DNA of 64,000 bases, from positions 1 to 64,000 of the forward strand of contig CALHAI010000006.1 in assembly GCA_937934295.1 (NCBI GenBank). Direction: 5' to 3'. How positions within the stretch are numbered: position 1 is the first letter of the stretch; each line of letters starts with the position of its first letter. Positions 36,560 to 47,374 of this stretch are shown in pieces. The notes under the pieces are model-generated. The model made no database searches. It saw nothing but the letters and a program-made list of their open reading frames with translations, and was not told where the DNA came from. The stretch is from an uncultured Blastocatellia bacterium. Its GTDB lineage: Bacteria; Acidobacteriota; Blastocatellia; HR10. A program made the translations under genes and the position numbers.

Positions 36560-37461
36560 GGATCGCGACAGCGCCAGTGAGCTGGGGGATTTTTGAGATC
36601 AAAGGTATCGGCGCGCAACGCCCTTATTCCGAAGTCCTTGACGAGATGAACCGAGCCGGATACGAGGGGACGGAACTCGGTCCATATGGGTATCTGCCCA
36701 CGGATCCGAAGCTCTTGCGCAGAGAACTTGCGCACCGCCATCTCGAGTTGGTCACCGCTTTTGTCCCGGTTCCGCTCTCGGAGCCGGACCGCCTCGAGGA
36801 TGCGTTCTCAGAGGCCCTGCGCGTTGCCGATCTGCTTGGCGCGCTCGGCGCGACGCTTTTGGTCTTGGCCGATGCGCTCCATCCCCAACGTATGGCCATC
36901 GCCGGTCGCGTCACGTCGGAAGATGGGTTCACAGAACGGCAGTGGGAAACGGCCGCCGCCTTCCTGCACCGCGTCGCTGGAGCCTGTCGCATTCGCGGAC
37001 TTCGCGTCGCGTTCCATCATCACGCGGGGACGTTCGTCGAAACCCCTTCGGAGATCGAACGGCTCTTGGCGATGACCGATCCCGATATGATCGGCCTGTG
37101 CTTAGACACCGGCCACTTCGTCTACGGCGGAGGAGATCCGATTCACGCCGTGCGAACGTATGAATCGCGCATCTGGCATGTCCATACCAAGGACGTCAAC
37201 CCGAAGGTGCTGGAGCGCGTGAGGCGAGAGCCCCTCACGTTCCTCGAGGCCGTACGAGAGGGCTTGTTCTGTCCATTGGGCGATGGGCTCGTGGACTTCC
37301 CCACCCTCATTCAAGAGCTGCGGGCGCAGGGCTACCGGGGCTGGATCGTCGTCGAACAGGATGTGGATCCCCGTCGACCGGATGTGGATCCTCTGCGCGA
37401 TGCTATACGAAGTCGGATCTACCTGCGTCGGATCTTGGAGCGCTTCGACCTCACAGAGTGA
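36556..37461 (+). CDS. iolE: IolE-like inosose dehydratase (TIM-barrel sugar isomerase/epimerase family)
   Basis: A 301-residue TIM-barrel enzyme of the AP-endonuclease-2-like superfamily. The N-terminal PVSWGIFE and GYEGTELGPYGYLP segments are like IolE. Metal-ligand regions are seen in FHHHAGTFVETPSE, LDTGHFVYGGGDP, WHVHTKDV and the final VVEQDVD. IolE dehydrates scyllo-inosose to the diketo-inositol used by IolD. Translational coupling to an RbsB-type protein and iolB/C/D/A in the same island support this. The family also contains hydroxypyruvate isomerases and 3-keto-sugar epimerases, so the assignment is probable. The 3' end overlaps the convergent gene by 11 bases. Confidence 0.78.
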   Translation: MRIATAPVSWGIFEIKGIGAQRPYSEVLDEMNRAGYEGTELGPYGYLPTDPKLLRRELAHRHLELVTAFVPVPLSEPDRLEDAFSEALRVADLLGALGATLLVLADALHPQRMAIAGRVTSEDGFTERQWETAAAFLHRVAGACRIRGLRVAFHHHAGTFVETPSEIERLLAMTDPDMIGLCLDTGHFVYGGGDPIHAVRTYESRIWHVHTKDVNPKVLERVRREPLTFLEAVREGLFCPLGDGLVDFPTLIQELRAQGYRGWIVVEQDVDPRRPDVDPLRDAIRSRIYLRRILERFDLTE

Positions 37462-38056
37462 TCCGACTTCGCGCCTCTTGGGCGTCAAAGGCGGGTTGGC
37501 TCTCCCGCTTTCGCCCCTTCCAACTCATGGGATCTTGCGATTTCTGCACGACGAGATCAATGCGCTCGGTCTCCATCCGGATGACGTCCAGATGCTCCGG
37601 CATGAGCACCTGAGGGTTCGCCAGCCGGAACCCGATGAGCTGCGCCCGTATGGCATTGGCCGCATTCGCGGCCTCGTAGCGAAGCGAGAAGAGCGCCTCT
37701 TCCATGATCTCCAGTTGCCGCTTCCACGTTCGCGCCCGAAATCGCCACACGCGACACCTCCAGAAGACGATCGTCGCCAACACTACCGGACCGAGCGCGA
37801 TGAGGGCGATTGTCGAAAGCGACGCTCCTCCTCGGACGAGCCATCCGGCCCCGAGGCTGAGGAGATAGGCGAAGAGGAAAAAGAACGCAGATGTCCGCCA
37901 CGTTACGACCCTTGGTGCGTCGCTGATCCCCATAGCTTCTGATGCCGCGACAGAGACATCACCGATCACCGAGAACGTGACCTGCATCGGTTCTTTGCGC
38001 GCGCTTTCCGCCCCATCGGGCGTCGCGTCGTCCCGAATCCGCTGAGCATCCGTCAT
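37451..38056 (-). CDS. Unknown membrane protein, third gene of the radical SAM unit
   Basis: A 201-residue protein that I do not recognise. After a polar N-terminal ~55 residues there are two adjacent hydrophobic segments (SAFFFLFAYLLSLGAGWLV and STIALIALGPVVLATIVFW), then a long, probably helical cytoplasmic tail (RTWKRQLEIMEEALFSLRYE). The ATG at 38056 shares its A with the stop TGA of the gene before it, and GGAAGGAGG lies at the right distance, so the two are translationally coupled. It could anchor the other two products of the unit to the membrane; this is a guess. Confidence 0.7.
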   Translation of the reverse strand: MTDAQRIRDDATPDGAESARKEPMQVTFSVIGDVSVAASEAMGISDAPRVVTWRTSAFFFLFAYLLSLGAGWLVRGGASLSTIALIALGPVVLATIVFWRCRVWRFRARTWKRQLEIMEEALFSLRYEAANAANAIRAQLIGFRLANPQVLMPEHLDVIRMETERIDLVVQKSQDPMSWKGRKRESQPAFDAQEARSRITL

Positions 38057-38763
38057 CACCTCGCCTCCTTCCATTCAGGGAACACTTCGCGAATCAGCGG
38101 ATCCGTCAGGAGACGATCCTTCTCCGTCTCCTGCATCTCCGCCTCTATGATCACCCGAGGATCCATCACCGGTTTTCCCGATGCCAAGTATTCGACGCTC
38201 TGCAGCTTCTCCTTCTTCACGTAGGCGTGAACATTTCGAGCCGCTTCGTGCAGCTCCAACAACACACGTTGCGCCGTCTCCCCCGGTTTCAGGTCCACCG
38301 AGCTGGTCATCTCCAGGACCTTTCGCTCCTTCTCAAAGAGCCCCATCTCTTGCACCGGGGTGCTGTCGAAGACGTGCGTGAGGAGCACATCAATCGTCTG
38401 CTTAACGGGCACGACATAGGCGGAGCCGTTGTAGACGTCATCCACGAGCAGCTCCCCTTCGGTGCCCTCATGATGAAGGGCGATCATCCGAAGCCGATAT
38501 TTGTCGTAGAAGATCTGGTGATGGCGAAAGCCCGCGAGCAGCTCCTGATTCTCCTTGCGAATGAACTCCTGCAACTGCTCGCGACTCGCCCCTTTGCGAT
38601 GAAGAAGGTGGAGGTTGTGTCGCACCTTGTTGCAGTAACGATCCACGAGTTGAATCTTGACGTGCAACTCGCTGATTCCCAGGAGGCACTCGCCGAGCAT
38701 GTAGATATAATCGAAGAACAGGAACCGGAAGCGGAGGCCGTTGATCGGCGATCGCGAGGTCAT
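38056..38763 (-). CDS. Unknown soluble protein, second gene of the radical SAM unit
   Basis: A 235-residue, mostly helical and charged protein that I do not recognise, without signal peptide or membrane segment. It opens with an aromatic/Leu-rich stretch (RFRFLFFDYIYMLGECLLG), then heptad-like charged helices with several His (HNLHLLHRKG, FRHHQIFYDKY) and a middle region VDDVYNGSAYVVPVKQ. I chose the ATG at 38763, with GGGGGGAG upstream; an upstream TTG at 38823 would overlap the radical SAM stop. It lies between the radical SAM enzyme and a membrane protein, so it may be a substrate, partner or chaperone of the enzyme. Confidence 0.68.
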   Translation of the reverse strand: MTSRSPINGLRFRFLFFDYIYMLGECLLGISELHVKIQLVDRYCNKVRHNLHLLHRKGASREQLQEFIRKENQELLAGFRHHQIFYDKYRLRMIALHHEGTEGELLVDDVYNGSAYVVPVKQTIDVLLTHVFDSTPVQEMGLFEKERKVLEMTSSVDLKPGETAQRVLLELHEAARNVHAYVKKEKLQSVEYLASGKPVMDPRVIIEAEMQETEKDRLLTDPLIREVFPEWKEAR

Positions 38764-38780
38764 CGCTCCCCCCGACGAGA

Positions 38781-38810
38781 GAGCGGGAGATCGCCGCCGA
38801 TCTCCCGCTC
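38781..38810 (-). other. Exact 13-bp hairpin between the first and second gene of the radical SAM unit
   Basis: GAGCGGGAGATCG (38781-38793) and CGATCTCCCGCTC (38798-38810) are exact inverse complements around a 4-base loop. The hairpin sits 10 bases after the radical SAM stop and 17 bases before the next start codon. There is no U-run after it, so it is more likely an mRNA-processing or stabilising element, or a partial attenuator. Confidence 0.65.
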
Positions 38811-38819
38811 GCGAGCGGT

Positions 38820-40562
38820 TCAATTTTTCGTGAAGAGGGCGCTCACTCGATCCACGACGTCGTCGAAATCGCGGACGTCATCTTCGGGAACGCCCGAGAT
38901 CTCGCCCGCTCGGACGGCCGCCTGGACGACCCCCGAAGTCACGATCTGGGCCAACTGCTCGGCCTGCTGTCGGAGTCCCCTCAACTGCACAAGCGGCGTC
39001 TCCGCCGACGTTCCACAGTCATTGCCGCAGCCGGCACTCACGCGGAATCCGCTCGACGTCGTGAAGCGACTCGCCATCATGGAGTCGGCTCCGGCCATCA
39101 GCTCCACCCACTCGTGGGCGTTGTAGACACAGCCGGGATCACCCGCTTGAATGTCACCCGTATAGGCGAGCGAACGCGCGCGACATCCGCCGCAGTAGTG
39201 CCGGTAGTCACACACGCCGCAATGATCGCCACGGTCCTCTCGATCCGAGAGCACGCTGAAGAGCGCGCTCTCCCAAATCTCTTTGAAACTCTGCCGACGG
39301 ATGTCACCCACCTCCTCCGAGGGGATGTAGACGCAGGCGTTGATAATCCCGTTGGGCTGGATCGAGCAGTAACACCGTCCGGCTCCGCATCCGCCGATAT
39401 AGCGAGAGAGCACGAGCGTCTTCTTCCCCTCGCCCTTCCCGGCGTGACCGGTAGCGAAGACGCCTTCTTCGGAACCGTAAATGATGCAGGAGCGCCCAAA
39501 TTGCGGGGCTGTGGAGATGATGCTGATCTTCCCCTCGGCCAAATGCCGCTGCAGCTTACGCATGAGCAATTCGCGTTGTCCGGGCGTCAGGTCGTGATGC
39601 ATGATCTCACGGCCGCGTCCGACTGGGATGAAGTTGAAGTGGGCGAAGGTGCTGCATCCCAGATCAATGGCGAACTTCACCACTTCGTCCACCGTATGGA
39701 CGGTCTCGCGGGTGAAGCAGGTCGCCATCCCAGTCCGGATACCCGCCGCGACGGCGTTCCGAATGCCCTGAATCGAGCGCTCCCACGCCCCCTTCAACCC
39801 ACGAAACTCATCGTGTTCTTCAGGATTGATGCTGTCGATGCTCACCTCAATGTATTTGACGCCCACCTCCTTCAAGCGGGCGCACATCTCCGGCGTCAGG
39901 AGCATGCCATTAGTAGCGATCGTCACATGGAAGCCGCGCTTCTTGCAATGCTCCAACACCGGCCAAAGGTCCTTCGCCACCAAGGGCTCGCCGCCGGCGA
40001 AGGCGACAAAAGGCACATATTCGTCGGCCATCTGATCAAGGAGATCGAGCTTCTCCTCCGTCGTCAGCTCATCGGGCATCGGCTTGTGCTTGGCGTCTTG
40101 ATAACAGTGCTTGCAGCTCAGATTGCACACCTGCGTGATGTTCCACACGACGAAGAGTGGGGCCGTGAATCGCTGCGGCACCGTCAATCCGTAGGTCCCG
40201 ATGCTCTTGGCCGTCAGCGCCAGCGACTTCACCGTCGGCGTGTGATGGAACAGATGCTTCTTCATCGTCTCCTTATCCAGACCCGCTTTCTTCAACGCCA
40301 GGTCAATGGCTTTGTTCGACCAGTACCATTTCAGGCGCGTCCAGAAGTCCGCGTTCGGATTGTCGTAATTCTGACACAGCTTTTCGAGGAAGCACTTCCC
40401 GTCCGGCCCCCGCCGGGTCATCCACAGCAGGGCCTTGCGGATGGCCGGCTTGGAGAGAATGTCTTCCAACGGATGATGCGCCTTGGGCAACGTCACCGTC
40501 ACTTTCGAGACCTGCGGCCTCTTGTACGTCATCACCTTTTGACTCGTTCTGCCGATGTACAT
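38820..40562 (-). CDS. Radical SAM/SPASM enzyme with N- and C-terminal extensions
   Basis: A 580-residue protein. CNLSCKHC (Cys146, 150, 153) binds the radical SAM cluster, and AFAGGEPL is the SAM-binding motif. A SPASM region follows, with many Cys (GGCGAGRCYCS, INACVYI, CGVCDYRHYCGGCRARS, GDPGC). The N-terminal ~130 residues (DILSKPAIRKALLWMT, WYWSNKAIDLALKKAG) and the last ~90, with a Cys-rich AGCGNDCGTS, are outside the core domains. SPASM enzymes modify peptides or proteins, or act in cofactor synthesis. No short precursor peptide is visible nearby. A TAAGGAGG ribosome site seven bases before the ATG and a consensus-like promoter suggest strong expression. Confidence 0.85.
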   Translation of the reverse strand: MYIGRTSQKVMTYKRPQVSKVTVTLPKAHHPLEDILSKPAIRKALLWMTRRGPDGKCFLEKLCQNYDNPNADFWTRLKWYWSNKAIDLALKKAGLDKETMKKHLFHHTPTVKSLALTAKSIGTYGLTVPQRFTAPLFVVWNITQVCNLSCKHCYQDAKHKPMPDELTTEEKLDLLDQMADEYVPFVAFAGGEPLVAKDLWPVLEHCKKRGFHVTIATNGMLLTPEMCARLKEVGVKYIEVSIDSINPEEHDEFRGLKGAWERSIQGIRNAVAAGIRTGMATCFTRETVHTVDEVVKFAIDLGCSTFAHFNFIPVGRGREIMHHDLTPGQRELLMRKLQRHLAEGKISIISTAPQFGRSCIIYGSEEGVFATGHAGKGEGKKTLVLSRYIGGCGAGRCYCSIQPNGIINACVYIPSEEVGDIRRQSFKEIWESALFSVLSDREDRGDHCGVCDYRHYCGGCRARSLAYTGDIQAGDPGCVYNAHEWVELMAGADSMMASRFTTSSGFRVSAGCGNDCGTSAETPLVQLRGLRQQAEQLAQIVTSGVVQAAVRAGEISGVPEDDVRDFDDVVDRVSALFTKN

Positions 40563-40666
40563 AGCCGTTCCTCCTTAGATCGAAGAATCACCGCTATGCC
40601 GATACATAAAGACGACCTTCTTCGCCCCATCGCGTTTCGCCCCTTAGCCTCCGGTCGGTGCGAAGT

Positions 40667-40697
40667 ATTATATCCTAAGGGCCGAATCAAGAGTCAA
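40667..40697 (-). promoter_or_regulatory. Promoter of the radical SAM three-gene unit
   Basis: On the minus strand: TTGACT (40697-40692), 19 bases, TATAAT (40672-40667). The start would be near 40660, giving a leader of about 97 bases that ends in TAAGGAGG. The leader contains a CGACC...GGTCG pairing. The remainder of 40698-40799 holds no gene or clear terminator. Confidence 0.55.
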
Positions 40698-40799
40698 GCC
40701 TTTTTTCAGCAGGAATGCAAAAAAAATCCGGCATCCTCGCCACTGTGAGGAGAGAACCCATTTGGGGAATGGCGATGGCCGGCGGGAAATCCGGAGAGC

Positions 40800-43544
<2,745 letters not shown>

Positions 43545-43586
43545 ACACGGCTCCTTTCTCCTTCGCGACAGCCCTCACAAGGGGAA

Positions 43587-43615
43587 ATTGTACCCAATGG
43601 TGAGGAGAGGGGCAA
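43587..43615 (-). promoter_or_regulatory. secA promoter
   Basis: On the minus strand: TTGCCC (43615-43610), 17 bases, TACAAT (43592-43587). The predicted start near 43580 gives a leader of ~36 bases with an AAAGGAG ribosome site before the ATG at 43544. Confidence 0.6.
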
Positions 43616-43840
43616 CGACGCCCGAAAGCCCCCCAAGCTCCCCGGTTCCCGATCGTCGTGAAGGTGTCGCGTCCGGTGAGGTCACTTCTTGAGAAGCGTC
43701 AGGGAGCGCATCTTGCGGCCGGATCGGCAAGATGCGGCTCGCTGGGCTAAGCTCGGCCTGGCGAAGGGGGTTTCCTGGAGTCGGCTTCTGCTTTGACGGA
43801 TGTGGCTCTTCCCTCGCTGCTCACTCGATGTCGCCCTTAT

Positions 43841-43870
43841 TTGGAAAACCACGGATAGCTCTGGTACAAT
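43841..43870 (+). promoter_or_regulatory. hemB promoter
   Basis: TTGGAA (43841-43846), 18 bases, TACAAT (43865-43870). The start would be near 43877, 24 bases before the ATG, with AGAGGGGGG as ribosome site. Confidence 0.6.
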
Positions 43871-43900
43871 CGGCCCCTTGAACGAAAAGAGGGGGGAAAG

Positions 43901-44869
43901 ATGCCAGCGCTGACTCATCGCCCACGCCGATTGCGCCGCACGCCGGAGCTGCGACGTCTGGTACAGGAGACGCGGCTCTCGGTGGAGGATTTGATCTACC
44001 CACTTTTTGTCTGTCCGGGAGAAGGCGTGCGTCGAGAAGTCTCCTCGATGCCGGGCGTCTACACGCTCTCCATCGACCAACTTGTTGAAGAGGCCCATGA
44101 GGTGAAGCGCTTGGGCATTCCGGCCGTCATCCTCTTTGGCATTCCGGAGCGGAAGGATGAAGTCGGCAGCGAAGCCTATGCCGAAGAGGGCATCATCCAA
44201 CGGGCGATTCGCGCGCTCAAGCGAGAGGTCCCGGGCCTGATCGTGATCGCCGATACGTGCCTCTGCGAGTACACGAGCCACGGCCACTGTGGCGTGGTTC
44301 GCGATAGGGAGGTCGTGAACGATCCGACGCTGGAGTTGCTGGCGCGGACGGCCGTCAGTCAAGCGCGCGCGGGCGCGGACATCATCGCGCCGTCGAACAT
44401 GATGGATGGCTTCGTCGCGGCGATTCGAAGCGCTCTGGATGAAGCGGGCTTCACGCACATCCCGATCATGTCCTATGCCGTCAAGTATGCTTCGGCGTTC
44501 TATGGGCCGTTTCGCGAGGCCGCTCAGAGCGCCCCGCAGTTCGGCGATCGGCGCAGTTATCAGATGGACCCGCCCAATGCCCGAGAGGCCCTGCGCGAGG
44601 CCGAGCTGGATGTCGAGCAAGGCGCTGACATCCTCATGGTGAAACCCGCCCTTCCTTACCTGGACATCATCCGCCTGGTACGGGAGCGGTTCTCGGTCCC
44701 GGTGGCCGCCTATCAGGTGAGCGGCGAATACGCCATGATCAAAGCGGCGGCCCGATTAGGATGGATCGAGGAAGAACGCGTCGTCATGGAGACGCTCATT
44801 GGCATCAAACGCGCAGGGGCCGACATGATCCTCACCTATTTCGCCAAGGACGTCGCCCGACAGTTATGA
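43901..44869 (+). CDS. hemB: Delta-aminolevulinic acid dehydratase (porphobilinogen synthase)
   Basis: A 322-residue TIM-barrel enzyme that condenses two 5-aminolevulinate molecules to porphobilinogen in tetrapyrrole synthesis. The zinc-binding Cys cluster [14 protein letters not shown] marks the zinc-dependent type. The active-site lysines lie in [13 protein letters not shown] and [11 protein letters not shown]. The length is normal. The stop overlaps tadA as ATGA. Its promoter faces away from secA. Confidence 0.96.
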   Translation: MPALTHRPRRLRRTPELRRLVQETRLSVEDLIYPLFVCPGEGVRREVSSMPGVYTLSIDQLVEEAHEVKRLGIPAVILFGIPERKDEVGSEAYAEEGIIQRAIRALKREVPGLIVIADTCLCEYTSHGHCGVVRDREVVNDPTLELLARTAVSQARAGADIIAPSNMMDGFVAAIRSALDEAGFTHIPIMSYAVKYASAFYGPFREAAQSAPQFGDRRSYQMDPPNAREALREAELDVEQGADILMVKPALPYLDIIRLVRERFSVPVAAYQVSGEYAMIKAAARLGWIEEERVVMETLIGIKRAGADMILTYFAKDVARQL

Positions 44870-45351
44870 CGCATCCGATAGATGAGGTTTGGATGCGGTT
44901 GGCCCTTGACGAGGCGGCTGATGCCGAGCGTCTTGGGGAGGTCCCCATCGGGGCTGTCGTCGTGCTTGGCGAGAAGGTGATCGGGCGCGGGCATAATCGC
45001 GTCATCACTGAGCAGGACCCCACGGCGCATGCCGAGATCGTCGCTCTGCGCGATGCCGCGCGTTTCCTGAACAACTACCGGCTCACGGGCACGACGCTTT
45101 ATGTGACGATCGAACCCTGCCCGATGTGCGCGGGAGCTTTGGTCAATGCCCGCGTCGCGCGGCTCGTCTACGGGGCGGCCGATCCGCGCGCTGGGGCGGT
45201 CACGACGCTCTTTCAGCTCTGCACCGATCCTCGGCTGAATCATCGGCTGCAGGTGCAGGCCGGCGTGCTTGAAGCCGAGTGTCGGGAGATGATACAATCC
45301 TTCTTTCAAAGGAGACGTGCCGAGGTCAAGCGGGAGCGCGATGAAGAGTGA
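44866..45351 (+). CDS. tadA: tRNA adenosine(34) deaminase
   Basis: A 161-residue cytidine-deaminase-fold enzyme that makes inosine at the wobble position of tRNA-Arg(ACG). The zinc site is complete: TAHAEIVAL supplies His and the catalytic Glu, and [10 protein letters not shown] supplies two Cys. The ATG at 44866 overlaps the hemB stop; the frame is open further upstream but only inside hemB. Two tRNA-Ser genes follow 34 bases after the stop, and their likely promoter lies inside the 3' end of tadA. Confidence 0.94.
   Translation: MTHPIDEVWMRLALDEAADAERLGEVPIGAVVVLGEKVIGRGHNRVITEQDPTAHAEIVALRDAARFLNNYRLTGTTLYVTIEPCPMCAGALVNARVARLVYGAADPRAGAVTTLFQLCTDPRLNHRLQVQAGVLEAECREMIQSFFQRRRAEVKRERDEE
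45269..45298 (+). promoter_or_regulatory. Possible promoter of the tRNA-Ser/SRP RNA cluster, inside tadA
   Basis: TTGAAG (45269-45274), 18 bases, TACAAT (45293-45298), near the end of the tadA coding sequence. The start would be near 45305, about 80 bases before the first mature tRNA end. Confidence 0.45.
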
Positions 45352-45385
45352 ATGCGCTTCCGCTCCATCTTTGAGAGCGTACGGC

Positions 45386-45474
45386 GGAGGGATGCTCCGA
45401 ATTGGCAAGGGGCCGGTCTCGAAAACCGGTGGGCCGCAAGGCCCTTGTGGGTTCGAGTCCCACTCCCTCCGCCA
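45386..45474 (+). tRNA. tRNA-Ser(CGA)
   Basis: An 89-base class II tRNA. The acceptor stem is GGAGGGA/TCCCTCC, discriminator G, and CCA is encoded. The anticodon stem CCGGT/ACCGG encloses loop CTCGAAA, giving anticodon CGA. The long variable arm is GGGCC-GCAA-GGCCC, and the T arm GTGGG-TTCGAGT-CCCAC. The long variable arm and anticodon identify serine. Confidence 0.93.
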
Positions 45475-45481
45475 TGCATAT

Positions 45482-45575
45482 GGAGGGATGGCCGAGTGGA
45501 CGAAGGCGCCGTTTTGGAAAAGCGGTGTAGGGGCATAAACCTCTACCGTGGGTTCGAATCCCACTCCCTCCGCCA
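45482..45575 (+). tRNA. tRNA-Ser(GGA)
   Basis: A 94-base class II tRNA with the same acceptor and T arms as the preceding gene, discriminator G and encoded CCA. The anticodon stem CCGTT/AGCGG (one G-T pair) encloses loop TTGGAAA, giving anticodon GGA. The variable arm includes GTAGGGGCATAAACCTCTAC. Only seven bases separate it from the first tRNA. Confidence 0.93.
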
Positions 45576-45583
45576 GGATCTGA

Positions 45584-45688
45584 CAGGCTTCGGGCTCCGT
45601 GCGACGGCTCGCCTGCGAACCCCGCCAGGCCCGGAAGGGAGCAACGGTAGTGGGACGAGTCGGGTGCTGCGGATGCTCCCGAAGCCTG
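45584..45688 (+). ncRNA. ffs: Bacterial small SRP RNA (4.5S)
   Basis: A ~105-base RNA. The ends pair exactly (CAGGCTTCGGG with CCCGAAGCCTG). The apical domain carries the conserved Ffh-binding segments GCCTGCGAACCCCGCCAGG and CCGGAAGGGAGCAACGGTAG, with the GGAA tetraloop. It is the RNA of the signal recognition particle and guides membrane proteins to the translocon. Its position immediately before dnaX is a common bacterial arrangement. Confidence 0.93.
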
Positions 45689-45728
45689 ACCAAGAGGCGA
45701 GGACCAGGTAGCCGTCACCGAACCATCC

Positions 45729-47351
45729 ATGCATCAAGCCATCGCCCGAAAGTGGCGTCCGCAACGGTTCGAGGAGTTAGTTGGCCAGGAAGCCATCGCT
45801 CGCACGCTCCAAAACGCCATTCGACATCGGCGATGGCATCACGCCTATATCTTCGCCGGCCCGCGCGGGGTGGGGAAGACGACGACGGCACGACTGCTTG
45901 CCAAAGCGCTCAATTGCGTCATGGGACCGACGCCGGAACCGTGCGATCAATGCCCGCCCTGTCGGGAAATCGCCCAAGGCCGCGCGCTCGATGTCTTGGA
46001 GATCGATGCCGCCTCGCACACGGGCGTGGACAATGTCCGCCAGGTCATCCTCGATACGCTCGCTCTCGGCCCGGCGCGCGATCGATACCGCATCTTCATC
46101 ATTGACGAGTGCCATCAACTCTCAACGAGCGCGTTCAACGCACTCTTGAAGACGCTCGAAGAGCCTCCTCCCCACGTCCTCTTCGTGATGGCGACGACGG
46201 AGTTACACAAAGTTCCGGCGACGATCCTCTCTCGATGCCAAATCTTCGAATTCCGCTTGATCCCGGAGAGTAAGATCACCGAACGGCTGCGATGGATCGC
46301 TGAGGTTGAAGGCATCTCGATCTCCGACTCGGCGCTTCGGAAGATCGCGCGCGCCGGACAAGGCAGCCTGCGCGATGCGCAATCGCTGCTGGAGCAAGTC
46401 CTTAGCTTCGCCGAACCCGGTGAGCTGATCTCGGATGCTGTCGTCGAAGCGGCGCTCGGCTTGATCGGCACGGAGACGATCCTGGCCGTCGCTGAGGCCA
46501 TCGCCGAGCGCGACGGATCGCGCGTCCTGCGGCTCGTCGAGACGCTGAGCGAGCGGGGCTGCGATATGCGTCACTTCTGCCGCGATCTGATGACCCATTT
46601 TCGAAATCTGCTCGTCGCCAAGGTCGTCGGCCGCGATCGTGAGCTGCTCCCGCTCAGCGACGGCGAAATGGCGCAGGTGCTTGCCCAAGCTGAGCAGTTC
46701 AGTGAGGAGGAGCTGGTACGCGCCTTCCGCGTGCTCGCCGAGACGGAACAGAACATGCGATACGCGAGCGAGCCGCGCTTCGCCCTGGAAGTAGGCCTTG
46801 TGCGGCTCGTGCATCTGGAGCGCGTGCGACCGCTCGTTCAGATGATTCGCGCGCTCGAAGATCTGGAACGTCGGATGGCGTCGGGCACGATCTCGGCCTC
46901 TCCATCAGGAGAGGCGGGAGCAGGCGCCACACCGCCGACGCCGCCGAGCGCGACCGCAAGCCCCTCGCATTCGGAGGTCGAACGCCTGAAGGAGGAGTTG
47001 CGGGAGCGGGGGAAGATGCTCATCCTCGGGGCGCTCGATCGAGCGAAGGCCATCGAGATCACCGAAGAGACGCTCCGCGTGACGTTCCCCGCTTCGCTGG
47101 CCATCCATCGCGATACCCTGCTGGAGCCGGCGAACAAGCAAGCGATCGAAGCGGTCGCGCGCCAGGTCTGCGGTCGCTCCCTCGCGCTCCAGGTCCGCAT
47201 CGAGGAGGATCGAACTCCGGCGACCACCCCAGGCCGACACACGCACACCCTCGTCGAGGCAGACCCAATCGTCAGAGCGTTCGTGAAGACGTTCAAGGGA
47301 GAGATCGTGGAGATCGTCGCCCCGGAGGAGGGGAAGCCGGACGCCTCGTGA
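45729..47351 (+). CDS. dnaX: DNA polymerase III subunit gamma/tau
   Basis: A 540-residue AAA+ clamp-loader subunit. Walker A is GPRGVGKTT, the zinc finger uses Cys of ALNC and CDQCPPC, Walker B is IIDECHQL, and sensor 1 follows in FVMATTE. Residues beyond ~370 form a Pro/Ala-rich linker and a C-terminal tau-like domain, shorter than in E. coli. No slippery A/T run for programmed frameshifting was noticed. The gene follows SRP RNA and precedes ybaB and recR, the usual order. Confidence 0.96.
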   Translation: MHQAIARKWRPQRFEELVGQEAIARTLQNAIRHRRWHHAYIFAGPRGVGKTTTARLLAKALNCVMGPTPEPCDQCPPCREIAQGRALDVLEIDAASHTGVDNVRQVILDTLALGPARDRYRIFIIDECHQLSTSAFNALLKTLEEPPPHVLFVMATTELHKVPATILSRCQIFEFRLIPESKITERLRWIAEVEGISISDSALRKIARAGQGSLRDAQSLLEQVLSFAEPGELISDAVVEAALGLIGTETILAVAEAIAERDGSRVLRLVETLSERGCDMRHFCRDLMTHFRNLLVAKVVGRDRELLPLSDGEMAQVLAQAEQFSEEELVRAFRVLAETEQNMRYASEPRFALEVGLVRLVHLERVRPLVQMIRALEDLERRMASGTISASPSGEAGAGATPPTPPSATASPSHSEVERLKEELRERGKMLILGALDRAKAIEITEETLRVTFPASLAIHRDTLLEPANKQAIEAVARQVCGRSLALQVRIEEDRTPATTPGRHTHTLVEADPIVRAFVKTFKGEIVEIVAPEEGKPDAS

Positions 47352-47374
47352 ATCCTGAGCCTGAGGAGGGGACG

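Larger units (their letters stand above)
43545..43900. other. Divergent secA-hemB intergenic region with a central hairpin
   Basis: A 356-base region without a supported gene. It holds the secA promoter, the hemB promoter, and a stable hairpin at 43707-43736 made of CGCATCTT/AAGATGCG with an inner GCCG-GAT-CGGC stem. An imperfect palindrome, CTTCTTGAGAAG, lies just before it. The hairpin belongs to neither predicted leader, so it may be a protein site or a small RNA. Confidence 0.5.

Noticed and set aside
39114-40748. A 544-codon plus-strand open frame opposite the radical SAM/SPASM gene, and similar long antisense frames at 10826-12460, 21309-22985, 41868-43061 and 53384-55177.
   Set aside because: All lie fully opposite genes with recognised domains and are Arg/His/Asp-rich low-complexity products, as expected in GC-rich DNA with few stop codons.
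40698-40799. Possible intrinsic terminator of secA near the T-rich stretches.
   Set aside because: On the minus strand only a 3-bp stem (GGC/GCC) precedes the T-run, which is too weak to call.
45386-45575. Short open frames across the tRNA-Ser pair.
   Set aside because: The sequence folds fully into two class II tRNAs with encoded CCA, so the frames are incidental.
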